Assembly: GCA_973895155.1 (NCBI GenBank)
Contig: OZ316896.1
Span: forward strand, 3,782,001-3,846,000
DNA length: 64,000 nucleotides
Origin: Marsupella aquatica
Lineage: Eukaryota > Marchantiophyta
Direction of reading: 5' to 3'
The translations under genes were made by a program, and so were the position numbers. Below the pieces are notes generated by a model that had not been told where the DNA came from, did no database searches, and saw only the letters and a program-made list of their open reading frames with translations. This document shows positions 24,882 through 36,203 of this stretch, piece after piece (position 1 is the first letter of the stretch; each line of letters starts with the position of its first letter).

Positions 24882-27800
24882 ATGGTGAACCAAGGCGATA
24901 CTAGTGCGAAGGAAGGGCTGGGGATGTCAAAGAATGGGCACTCTCAAGGTATAAGTGATCAACAGGCTCTTGCAGATCATGACAGTCGGGTCAAGTTGGA
25001 ATCAGTCGAGAAGAAACGTGAAGGAGGTGGCTGGATAACCACTCCCTTCATATTTGGTAATCATACACTCACCTCTACCTGAACACTGCAATTGTCACTG
25101 TTTTTCACTTCGAATCCTGACTATCTCTGAAACGATTGTTCACTGACTGTCACTGAAAGATCGTTTCAGAGGCAGTCAGGATACGAAGCAGAAAACAATT
25201 TAGCTTTGTCAGCGACCTGATGTGAAGTCTACATAGCCATGAAACAGGTCAGATTTTGCGTCATTCTAAACAGGACAGTTGCCAATATATATATGGATCA
25301 ACTCAAATCACTCCAATGCTAGGATAACAATTGCTTTTCGATTTGTTGAATGAAACTCGTAGGGTGCGAGGCGGCGGAGGGTCTTGCCGGTTTTGGAGCC
25401 CGCGCGAACTTGATCAGCTTCTTGACACAACTAATGCATTTGAGGACGTTGGCGGCTGCAACACTTCTAAATGGTCTTTCAGCTATGACAGCGGTCTGTT
25501 CTTTGCTTGGCGCATTTGTTGCCGATGCGTACTTGGGCCGATTCACAACAATCGCTCTTGGTTCCTGGATAAACATAGCGGTGAGGGCTCCACATTACTG
25601 AACTGTCCTCAATTCGTTGTATACAGATTTCAACAGACGAGTTTCGAGTGCACGGTTGTTCAATCCTACACGCTCACGATATCAACCCTTCTGTAGGGCG
25701 AGTTGAAATTTTCTGAGCTGGAACTAACAGCTTTCTTTATAAGTTAGTAGACTAACGTAGTCGGAAGAACCGCAGGGGTTATTTACATTGACGATCATAG
25801 CATGGCACAAGACGCTGCATCCGCCAGCATGCACAGTCGTGGAGTCCAATGCAGGAGCCTGCCAGAAAGCCTCGAATCTGCAGTTGGGAATTCTCTACCT
25901 TGCTTTTGCACTGATGGCATTGGGATCAGGCGGGATTCGTCCGTGTGTAGCCCCCTTTGGAGCCAGCCAGTTCGATCAGACCCACCCGGAGGAGAGGAAG
26001 CAGCTGAAGCACTACTTCAACTGGTACGGTACCTTCATACTGGCACCCTACGTGCCTCATTTGCAAATTTGTTGTGAGAAGATTCGAACATAGTTTTCGC
26101 TAAGCTAAAAAATTCCATCTCAAGCACAAAAGTCTCTTGAGCGTACTTCACCTCGGTTGTAGGATGTGTTCCTTGATTATCTCAAACTGGGCTGGAATCG
26201 TTGACTCCTAGGTACTTCTTTACGGTATCATTTGCAATGCTCTTGGGGAGCACAATTATCGTGTACATTCAAGACAACATCGGATGGGCGCTCGGCTTTG
26301 GAATTCCAACCATGGCCGTCTTTCTGTCGATTGTATTCTTCTTTGGAGGAATGCGCCTGTACAGGTAATCGACAAACTCCGTAATTGTTGATTACCGGGT
26401 TCATGTCAGCCATTTGGGCAGCTTTTGCGACATATAGGCAAATCGAGGTTAGACGTACTAGCACAAGTGTCGATCTGCAGTATGACTATACGGTCGCTTT
26501 AGTTTCAAAGCATCTTCAAAGTTTAATCTCAGTACTAGAGCAGCAGAATTGAACTGCCAGTTCGTTTTCTGTCAGTAGTGAATGTGGCAAATCGACATTG
26601 CTGGCAGCTGCTCGGTTTGCATGCGTTGAAGTCGGACAAGATTGCACGATGCTGATTAAAATCACTTTATCTATTGGTTTTATCTGAATAATCATAACAT
26701 GAATGCGATCGGGAATGCGATTTCTGAAGACTGGATGCTGCCAATGGCATGGGTGGGTCGTTGCACTGGGAAGTTAGCTGGCTTTAGATCACAGCATGCA
26801 GCACGTAATCAAAAATCCACATCCCGTCAGAGAGTTTCCACACCAATTTTCAAACTAAGCTTATACTCGATTCCTCGTGCATGATGTGCTACTAACTTCG
26901 TTAAATCCGTTACTTTATACTTCAAATATCGGTAAGAATAGAATACTAAACCAAGTGTTTCTCCCCGGGAAGAAAATTACCATTTTGTTAGATCTGTAAA
27001 CACCCTTAGTTAGGAGAATGTCATTCGATTGATTCAGGAACTTCCTCAATTTCCTTAATGATAGTTTTCCATTAGCTTGGTACCATAACGAAAGTTTTCC
27101 ATCAGCGAGCTGCGTACAGTCACTATACTTTTCCACTCGCTTCTAGAGTCTCTACCTAGCTGTTAAAAATATATAAAAAATACACTTCGACAATAAGGCG
27201 GAATTGCTCTGAAGGCCAGTCCCCCAGCATCGCCCCCCCCTCAGAAAAAACAACAAAGACGGAGGGGTCTTACTAGATAACATGAATCCTGGGTGCTCAT
27301 TAATGTGAAGTTTCCTTCCCTGCACTTCACTAGCAGTAACTTTGTTTGTAAGCTTTGTGAGGTTCGTTAGCAATATTAAAAATCAGAATTTGCTAGCTTT
27401 TGTAGTGGACTGTAGTGGACATGACGGCTTACTGCAAACTTGAGGGATGATGATCGAGCGAGAGCCTTTCTGTAATCTCACACGTAATACATAATTTCAT
27501 GCGCTACGGTCACTACAGGTACAACCCTCCTCGAGGTAGCCCATTCACCAGAATGGCACAGGTCGTCGTCGCCGCAATTCGGAAGAGGAAGCTGGCAGTG
27601 CCAGAGGATCCGACGAGGCTCTACCACGGCGGTACCAATATAAATGGAGGCGAGAGCGAGGACCTCGAGAAACCAAGTAGCGACGACGACGAAGCTGCAG
27701 TCGAACCCGTTACGGAGCTGAATCATTCTGTAAATGATGCGAAGTCGCCAATTATCATCCGAATGAATCTAGCAGGAGGTGGACAAGCCCCAGTGACAGA

Positions 27801-29992
27801 CGTTTGCACTGCTCCAGGTGAGCAGAAATTGGACGCGGCGGCTGATGAAGAAAAGAAGCTCGAAGTGAAGAAGATTAATGCAGACACATTCAAAGCGGAG
27901 AAGACGGATGAGAATTTGATTGAGAAACAGAATGGGCATGAGAAAGTATACGACAAGGAGAATCATGCTGCAGAGGAGCACTTGGAAAACAGCCGCGAGG
28001 CAATGACGGTGGGGTCTCACTATGGAATTGAAGGCGACGACAGTGCCATCGTGCTACGTCACAGCGACCAGTTTCGGTAGATTCTCTTGAAATGAGTGTA
28101 GCTCTTTCTTAGCTTGTGTCAGTTGTTTCAATAGTCTTAAATTACTTGTCTCCTTAATTGCTTGCACTTCTAAGGGATTTCTCTAGTTGTTGGTAGAAGC
28201 TTTTCTACAGACCGCAGAAATGACATGAATGCCTATGAGAGATCACTCGAAAAACAATACTAAGTACGGGTGTTCGGATATATTCCCTGATTTGGTCCCA
28301 AAATACCCACGACAAATAGTCGGTAAGCATACTCCAGATCGTGAAATCAATCACTAGGCAATCACTTTGTTATTGTACAACATTGAGCAAAAAAGTAAAA
28401 TCTCAAAAAGATCGAAATCTAGTTCAGAAGCACAAATATCACGAATTTCATCGTGAAAAATAACGATTCAAACAGCAGGAGAAAGCTGGGTCAGAACTAA
28501 TGTAAAAGATTCAAACAAGAATGGGAAAACAGAGACATGAATAGTTACGGCCACTCCTTCCTCATCGGGCAAGGATTCTTGATTCTTGAAATCGAGTCTC
28601 CATATTATGACTAATTCTTTTTTCATTAATCACTGCGAAAACAAAGAGGACGTGATTTCCTTTCCTTTCCTTAGTGTTTTAAACTTTTCTCGTTTACATC
28701 TAGACGTACAGGTTCCTCTACTTTACTTCTGAAAACCTCGCATCATAGGGTAGCACTCGTCCTTATGAATTTATGATAAACACATGTCACCGCGCGCGAA
28801 TCTGTTCCCCACCTACGAACCATCGATTTATAACTTGGATGTAGTACACATTGAAGCTTTGCATATCCTGCTTGACTTACTTAATCAGACAGCAAATTTC
28901 ATCCTTTAAATGCAGGTTCTTTGATAAAGCGGCCATTGCGGTATCGCAGGACTGGTGCAATTCGTATGGAAACGAAGGCCAGATCCTAAAATCCAGGTTA
29001 AATTCATGGAGTCTGTGTTCAGTCCATCACGTGGAAGAGCTGAAGTGCATGGTGAGGCTGGCACCGATGTGGGTCACGGTTATACCAATGGCCTTGGCCA
29101 TGACTGCGGAAAGGACTTACGGAGTGGAGGTATATTACTCGTCCACCGATCACTCCCCATACCTGCAATCTGAGCGAGTTGCTGTGCATTCTCATTTACC
29201 CAACTGAAGGCGATGATATAGCTTGCAAGCTGGTTATGCATGACTCAAAGTTCGATATAATTGAACGACGACTTCCATTTTTGAGTTCAATCTCGAGCTA
29301 CGTACAAAATTGTTTGAAATGTGCAGCAAGCGAGGACTATGGACCGCCACTTGGGGCATTTTGTCATCCCTGCAGCGAGCTTTTCAATATTCTCAACCAT
29401 CACAGTGCTTATCTGGTTACCCATCTACGACAAGAAAATAACCCCGATCTTGAGGAGATACACCGGCAAAGAGAGAGGAATCACCTTCCTGCAAAAAATA
29501 GCAGTGGGGATGGTTCTCCAAATTTTGGGTCATCTCGTAATAACACTAGTAGAGCACAAGAGAAGAGGGGCTGCTCATCACTATGAGCTCGTTGACAAGC
29601 CACACAATACGATCCCAATCTCTGCATTTTGGCTATTGCCGCAGCATGTCATTAATGGCCTGGCTGAGAGCTTTATAATGGTTGGGCACATCGAGTTTTT
29701 CTATTACATGCTGCCGGAGCATTTGACAACCACTGGCTCTGCTCTCTTCCTGACAGCCACCACCATCGGCGCAAGTTTGAATACGGCCCTTCTGCAGGTT
29801 GTTGAAAAGGTTACCACATGGCGCGGCCATCCGGGGTGGCTGGACAACAACATCAACAAAGCTCACCTGGACTACTTCTATGGGCTTTTGACGGTCGCGC
29901 TTGTTCTGGACTTGGTGCTCTACCTCGTGGTGGCCCGTTGGTACAAGCGACAACGGCATCTCAACCAGATTATGGATCAATCAAGCATGTAG
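24882..29992 (+). CDS. NPF (NRT1/PTR) transporter, paralogue 1, with ExxEG motif
   Basis: NPF proteins are 12-TM proton-coupled importers of nitrate, peptides, hormones or glucosinolates; the substrate here cannot be read. Exons: 24882-25056, 25363-25580, 25776-26023, 26212-26364, 27519-28076, 28916-29129 and 29327-29992, all GT-AG, in frame, 743 residues. Family motifs: GGGWITTPFIFG, then AFVADAYLGRF, GSGGIRPCVAPFGASQFD, RHSDQFRFFDKAAI, WSLCSVHHVEELKCMVRLAP, FWLLPQHVINGLAESF and WLDNNINKAHLDYFYGLL. The proton-coupling motif ExxE[R/K] reads E61-A-A-E64-G65, so the basic residue is absent. Exon 5 encodes a central cytosolic loop roughly 130 residues longer than the family norm, rich in Asp, Glu and Lys. 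Intron 1 carries a foldback. A paralogue with identical intron phases is at 49.9 kb. The start is the first ATG of the open frame. Confidence 0.92.
25109..25187 (+). repeat. Foldback (28-bp arms) in intron 1 of the first NPF gene
   Basis: Arm 25109-25136 is complementary to 25160-25187 at 25 of 28 positions, with a loop of 23 nt. Weaker pairing appears to continue outside the arms. It lies wholly inside the intron 25057-25362. Confidence 0.85.
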
Positions 29993-30917
29993 TTACCGAA
30001 GCAAACTCTTGCAAGCATTTGACACACTGCATTCATCGTAATTGTCTACAGAGATACGAATTTTCTACAATCAGGAGTGAAAGCTGAGTTGAAAGTACGT
30101 ACAGAGAGTGCACGTGTTTCCATCACAGATGCGAAGTGTGATCTCTTTTCACATCATAGTTCTTGTAACTACTCCTTTGTAATACAAATTTCCTTGAGCG
30201 CCTCCGTCGAAAACAACTTAATTTGAAACGTTCCTCGTGTACGTGCTTTCAACTTCATGGCACGGCAGGATGAGGTATTGAGGAAGTCTTTTGTACCACT
30301 GAAAATCTGGACTGAACATCTCTACGCCAGCGACAAGGCTTTTAATTTGGACATGACAACCAAACAAGAAACCAATGGAAACCAACGAAACCGGCATCTT
30401 GCCAAGTCATATTTGAGTGACAGCTAGACGAGGTATGGCACGTTGAGTAGTCCCTCCCTCGTCGAATTAATTCGTTGCCCGGCCCTGATTTTGGAAAATG
30501 AATCAAAACACTTTTGAGTTTCTCAGTAGTTTTACCACACAACAGCAGAATATATATTGAAGGATTCCATAATAGAGAGTACAAACTCAGCATCGTGTCA
30601 AATATATAGACTCTAGAGCATTCGACAGGCCTCTAGTCCTGACACGATTTACGGATCAGATTTGTAAACTAAAACGATCTAAGAGCCAAGAACAAGCTTT
30701 TGTAGGGTGTATAGATTAAGAAGGTCAGACCTCCACCCCATTATTTAGACATTGTAGAATTGGCCCAATTACATCTCAATGGTACTAAACAAAGCTAAGT
30801 TGTAGGACCACAACACTTAATTCGGAGCGTTTTCCAAAGTGCCTCACACATACATATAGGACCTAACTTCGAGCGCAAATTAAGCCTTTTTCCCATCTCC
30901 GGGTCATGCATACACAC
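29993..30917. other. Spacer between the first NPF gene and the germin-like gene
   Basis: Convergent 3' flanks of the plus-strand NPF gene and the minus-strand germin-like gene. No coding signal, repeat or RNA gene was seen. Confidence 0.6.
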
Positions 30918-31607
30918 TTAAGCAAACGATGTCAAGATGGCAGATAAATTGGCCACCTGGGCCTCAGAGATGAAGAATGCTTTGGCGAGGAGCTCAGGAT
31001 CAATGCCGGTCCCAAACAGCCCTACAGGCATTAGCTGAATACCAGGGTTTTGCCCATTCAACACATTGATGCTCACAGCATGCTTTGTACCCTTGTTAAG
31101 CTGGAAGTGCAGCAGGCCTCTTGGAAAGATGAACGCCTCTCCTGGCTTGACGATCTTCGCGTAGAGCTTGTTGGGGACTGCGGCGTTGTCGCTGTTGGTG
31201 ACGAATCCCGTGTAGATCTCTCCCTCTAGACAGAAGAGTATCTCGGTGGCCAAGTTGTGGCTGTGCGGCATTATGATGCCACCGGGATTGATGTCCAAGC
31301 GAGCAAGGCCCAATCCCAGGGTGTTGAGGGCCGGCCACTCATTGACGAAAGCAAATGTTGCGTCGCCCTGAATGGGACTCCCAGTGAGATTTGCAGCCGT
31401 CGCCAGCCCAGCGTACGCAAAGTCCTCAGTGGTCACGAGTTCTGGTGCAATGCATGGGTAGCCGTTCACTCGAGGGCCACCAGCTTTCAAATCCGCGACA
31501 CAAAAGTCTTGAAGTGGGTCTGGATCACTGGCTTGGATGTGGTCGAAGCTTACTGCCGCCAGAAGAAGAGCAGTGAAGAGAACTTTGACATTAACAGGCA
31601 CAGCCAT
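30918..31607 (-). CDS. Germin-like protein (secreted cupin)
   Basis: Germin-like proteins are secreted manganese cupins of the cell wall; some have superoxide dismutase or oxalate oxidase activity. The 229-residue frame has no intron. It opens with a signal peptide (MAVPVNVKVLFTALLLAAVS) and the mature start SDPDPLQDFCVADL typical of the family. The conserved Cys pair is C36 and C52. Germin box 1 (PGGIIMPHSHNLATEILFCL) supplies H115, H117 and E122, and box 2 (PGEAFIFPRGLLHFQLNKG) supplies H167, so all four metal ligands are present. Possible N-glycosylation sites are N73-L-T and N220-L-S. The chosen ATG (31607) has a good context (ATCATGGCT); an in-frame ATG at 31625 would add six residues. 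The enzyme activity cannot be told from the sequence. Confidence 0.95.
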   Translation of the reverse strand: MAVPVNVKVLFTALLLAAVSFDHIQASDPDPLQDFCVADLKAGGPRVNGYPCIAPELVTTEDFAYAGLATAANLTGSPIQGDATFAFVNEWPALNTLGLGLARLDINPGGIIMPHSHNLATEILFCLEGEIYTGFVTNSDNAAVPNKLYAKIVKPGEAFIFPRGLLHFQLNKGTKHAVSINVLNGQNPGIQLMPVGLFGTGIDPELLAKAFFISEAQVANLSAILTSFA

Positions 31608-34600
31608 GATTGAATCTAGCTGCATGTCCAAATTTCACGAAGTCTAGAACTACTTATGTGGTGGAGGACGTGGGCGCGCAGGAAAGGATCGAGCACGGGA
31701 TCGAGCACTACAAACTCTTCGACACAAAGGATCGATCCGTAACTTGAATCACAGGTCTGGTCACTGAGGTTCTGCGGTCAGATCCCTCCTCTGGGACTGC
31801 TAAGCACAGGCTCAATGCTTGAACAATGGAGTGAACCGAATATATATTAACGTCAATGCAGGCAAGTCACTGCCGCGATAGCCAGCTGACTAGATATATA
31901 CAATCTGCCAAGCGATGCATCTGGTATTTAAAGCTGAATCTCAATCACTTGCTACCGTACCTGAAAAACACCCTCTCCAGATCTCCAGCTTCCCATACCC
32001 AGTCCATCAAGTACGTTCCTCATGTATTGTGAGGTACGTACGGATTATGTGGCAATTTTTAACCAGTTCCGTATCAAGATCGAGTGTGGATTCTATCTCC
32101 ACTTAAAACCCCCTTTTTCTGTGGGTGCATAGGCCGGGGAAGGGTTCTGAGAAAGAGCTTTGACAAACGTTACCTCTCCATGGTGGGACGCGGAGTACCC
32201 AAAATGTCAATGACCGTGTTTCTTTCATGAGTTCAGGCGATGGTTCGTGTACTTTCGGATGATTGGTCGTTTCGAGTACGTATCTCTTTTGACTCTCATA
32301 TATAACAGCCCTGGAGAGTTACTTTTCGGCAGGCTGGGGTTGGAAGCAAGTACATGCGTGGGACTGAAGGTATTGGGCTATTACTATAGAGGTTTTGTGC
32401 AATTCAAGTTTTTTCGGGGGCCCACATGCACTTTGCACACCACCTTTTCCTCCCCTGGTTTGCACGCTCTTCCATGCGCAGAGAATCTGAGCGAGGAGGA
32501 GCTGATTCATGGAGACACATACTAAGAGTCAACTATGAGTACGTCATTTTGTTAGTCAGAATGAGGCAGGACAGGTTTTCACAAATGAGGATACTACTAC
32601 CCTCCAGGAAGAAACTAAAGGGTGAAGCCTGGATGGACCTGGCCCCTGAACCATGCAATTACGATAACCTTGCCTACTTTACAGTGATCAGGATAGGACC
32701 TCATGCGCCAAACTAGCTGCCTAATCGAGTGGCGGATATCTTGAAACAGTTTGGCTTTTGACACTCGTACCATAAATTTGTTAATGTCATTGGAGTCGAA
32801 CGAAAATGGTTTGTTGGGAAGCTCATTCCATACATTTCTAATGAGCTAAAGTGGCTCTTGAGACGTTGAGCAGTTACGGATAAACTTAGCTCTAAGTATC
32901 ATCCGGGGTATCATCACCTTCAGTCAACGTACTTAGATTTTGGCAAATGTATGTTTTAAGCGTTAGTGTCATACTGTATGTCATCCACGTGAATTTCAGA
33001 GTTTGGACGCGGAAAGTCTATCCGATGAAATCTGCAAATCATGAGGTCAATCTGGGCATCATTTTTGCAGAAACCCAGGCCCTGTCCTACAACTCGGACA
33101 AAAGTAAAAAGTGTCGTTACCTTAAACCAAAATAAAATAATGAAACCAACCCAGGAGCTTTGACATTTGGTACAGTGAATTTTCATAGATGGCAATCAAC
33201 CGCTTGGATGCAAGCATGTGTCCAATCCCGGAGACATGGCAAAATTGGACCCAATCAAGGGGGCTGGGGCAACCAAGAGCCAAAAAGCCAAAAAGCCCAA
33301 GGGACCCAGGAAGAGACCCAGGGCACAAACAACCAGCACCAGAAAACCTGCAACCCTACAGGCAAAATGTAGGGCCTGGTATAGCTCCGTCGTGAACTGC
33401 ATAGGAGGGTCGAGGAGTGGAATCTGGCTATACGCCCTAGCACCAACTGCCTCATACAACTACAATTTTTGTGTTGTCTCTCACGTCATTTCAAGAGCCG
33501 TTTTACGTCGTCTCAAACGACGAAGATTGGGGCACGTCACTAACTGTGCTCCACATGACGTTGTTGTACATCCTCAAACGGTGGTCTTTACCAAACCCCC
33601 TATGATGTCAAAAGCAATTACGACAAACCTCGTGCCTATATTACAACAAACCTCGTGTCTCAATCACCCTGACAAAGCATAGTGAATGCCTGAGCTCTCT
33701 GGAGTGGAACAGAAACCCACTGTCTAAAAAAAACCTTAAAAGGACCTGAATTGCGATTGATTGGCATTTTCCCTGACGGAGCTGGTACTTCCTTCCCAGC
33801 GGAAGTCCAGCAACTTTGCAAAATGGGGACACTCAAGAGTTTGGTGCAAGTGTCTGACCGTGATTGCATCATTCAGGCATATCTAGAGCAGGGAAACTTG
33901 AGCAACTCCAGATCTTGATGCGAAAGAAGGTTCCCTTCATGCAGCTGGCAGCATCACTGAGCCATGGCCAGTCACAAGGCAAAATGGTCCCCACTCAGGT
34001 AGGACAATCATTCTCCAGTAGTTTGACATTTTTCCATGGTAGTTAATAAAGAAGTAGAGACACTTTCGCAGGTCATTTGAAATTTTGAATGTTGGAAAAA
34101 TTCACCACTTCGCAATATCCAAGCACCTTGCAATCTACACATTTTACTGTCATCAAGCTTCCATAAAGCCACATATATATATTTCGCTGCGAAAGGACAA
34201 GAGGCGCCCAAACGGGAGACAGATCGCGAAGACAATCTGAATTAGCAGGTCAGCCGATCGATGGCTTTCCACTCGGCCAATTTCCGATCCCTGCCCATGC
34301 ACGGGCTGTACACATTGGAAATCCTTGGTTAATGATTCACCACGCAGATTCTGCGAAATACTAGCTATGGGTAGGTTAAATTTAAACAGATCATCCTCTG
34401 CGACGCTTTCAATTCTATTTATGAAATTGGTCCTGTTTTTACAGCACGGAATGCGACTGCTTTGTGCCAAGCTTAATGTCATCTATCCATGCACGAGCGG
34501 AATTTGGCCGAGTGGAAAGCCATCGATCGCCTGAATATGCAGTCACTCCAATATGCACTCCAGTGAGAAGCTTTAAATTGGCAGAGGATATAGACAGTGA

Positions 34601-35374
34601 CAAATCGTGAATGTACAGTAAAGAAGCTCAATCATCCTATGATCACCTGAATCCCCGACTTTTCATATGTCTATATCCATGTAGGTTGCCTCCATGGTTG
34701 GTATGGAAGTTTCCTATGATCACTTTTCAATGAAGATGTTTGATCGAGTAAGACATTTTGGTCGGGACTCTCGGGGTGTGCAGATCAACCGCTTGTTACG
34801 ACTTACACTTCACAGCCTCTCCATGTACACAGTCATCCAGACCGTTTTTTCACTGAAAGGGTGAATTTGTTTCAGTGGGTGAAGTATGGAACAGGCCAGG
34901 AGACGTCATCAAGCAACTTTCGGCATAGCCTCTTGGTATCCACAGTACTGAGTTGGTAATTGGAAATACTTTTCTGTATAGCCTTATCGAGGATTCGTAC
35001 AAAATTTCGTTTTTTATCTAGTGAGATCTTGACATGTCTGATATAAATAATCAATTCAAGGATCAACTCACTCCAGAGCTAGTGTGTGCACATGCACAGG
35101 AAAAGGTTTCACTTAATACGAAGAAAACATTTGTTCGCAGGGCGCACCCAAGTGCAGACTAGAAGCCGCGCAAACTGATTTTGCAAACTGCTCTTGAAGA
35201 TTCAGGCAGGACAGCCCAGCTGGTGCCAGGCAGGAGCCAGAGCTTCGAGGCGATCTTCAACCGGAAAGTATCGCTAGATACCGTAGCTCAGGTCCCCAGA
35301 TTAGGAATCTGTCTCAACGTCATTTGCCCGACGAAGAACTGGAGCAACATCTCCGTCAGAATTCAAATCAGGAT
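31608..35374. other. Spacer upstream of the germin-like gene
   Basis: No gene is supported. Two TATA-like stretches (31841-31848 and 31893-31900) may belong to the minus-strand germin-like promoter, but this is weak. A Lys/Pro-rich open frame at 33218-33682 is low-complexity and has no known domain. A foldback is listed at 34255-34529. Confidence 0.5.
34255..34529. repeat. Foldback with 32-bp arms and a 211-nt loop
   Basis: Arm 34255-34286 is complementary to 34498-34529 with a single mismatch. Little further pairing is seen inside the loop. Confidence 0.88.
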
Positions 35375-36100
35375 TCATGCAAAGCATCGAAGAGTTCTTT
35401 TTGTTAGAGAACAGGAGCCACAATTGTCCTCACTCAGCACTTTCCAGAAACGGATGCTAATCCCACCATCTTCCAATTTCGCAATGCTCTCGTGCAGATC
35501 AAGTATGGCGTAGCAATTGGCCGCCGGATGCCCCGTCACTTTGTTTAAACCCTTCCTGAGCCAAATGTAAATGAAATTGGTGACGGCATTAAACAGGTAG
35601 GAAGAAGTGGTGATGATTACAACACCGCTCTTGCACAGGTCCTTAGGTACCAAATGACTTCTAATCATCTCTACTGCCCTCTGTGCTGCGAAGATCTCTG
35701 CTGTCTCCGTGGTCTGCTGTGCCTCTTTGGGAAGATGGCCAAAGGAATTGAAAGGGGAATCTGGCCCGTGATAAATGCTAAACGCGGGTAGGGTATCTCT
35801 ATCCTGGTCTGTCCTAATTATTGCGTCGAGCACACCATCGATGAATATCGCGACTGGCTCGAGGTGGCGATCGCCATAACGTACGTTGGCAATCATCCGA
35901 GAAAGCTTCTCGCCGTAACGGTCGTAACACACAAGTTCGGCCGGCCTAAAACCGCGGAGCTCGCTGGTCACAGGATCTAAGATACACCAAACCTGATTGC
36001 GAATTTGATATTCATTTTCGAACATCAGCTGTTTAAGTGAAGGTGAGTGGAGCGCGTAGTCAACCGGGTCGAACATCCGCAAAGCGTTTGAAATTTGCAT
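35375..36100 (-). CDS. RNase H-fold protein of fungal-like type, probably inactive
   Basis: Single-exon frame of 241 residues starting at an ATG. Residues about 83-226 follow the RNase H1 fold: IFIDG (D88), QTTETAEIFAAQRAVEMI (E135), VVIITTSSYLFNAVTNFIY, WLRKGLNKVTGHPAANCYAI, LEDGGISIRFWKVLSEDN. The spacing and text resemble the RNase H domain proteins common in filamentous fungi (TDSEYVV, W...GW, LE.G..V.FW..PRE.N) more than plant RNase H1 or retrotransposon RNase H. That comparison is from memory, not a search. Active RNase H needs four acidic residues. D88 and E135 remain, but TDS reads TTS (164-166) and the last Asp region reads EDNCGSCS. Cleavage of RNA-DNA hybrids is therefore unlikely. 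A perfect foldback lies 32 bp upstream of the ATG. There are no internal stops. Confidence 0.6.
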   Translation of the reverse strand: MQISNALRMFDPVDYALHSPSLKQLMFENEYQIRNQVWCILDPVTSELRGFRPAELVCYDRYGEKLSRMIANVRYGDRHLEPVAIFIDGVLDAIIRTDQDRDTLPAFSIYHGPDSPFNSFGHLPKEAQQTTETAEIFAAQRAVEMIRSHLVPKDLCKSGVVIITTSSYLFNAVTNFIYIWLRKGLNKVTGHPAANCYAILDLHESIAKLEDGGISIRFWKVLSEDNCGSCSLTKRTLRCFA

Positions 36101-36131
36101 TGAGATTGCTCAGGTGTTTTTGTTGAAGGGC

Positions 36132-36203
36132 AACCTTCTGATAATGCGACGTTGTGCGACTTTGTGAAGCAGAAAACGAGCTACGTCGCATTATCAGAAG
36201 GTT
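36132..36203. repeat. Perfect foldback, 21-bp arms, just upstream of the RNase H-like gene
   Basis: Arm 36132-36152 is exactly complementary to 36183-36203, with a 30-nt loop. It would lie in the leader or core promoter of the minus-strand gene. Confidence 0.92.

Noticed and set aside
33218-33682. 154-codon Lys/Pro-rich frame
   Set aside because: Low-complexity start, no domain, no splice support and an equally open antisense frame.
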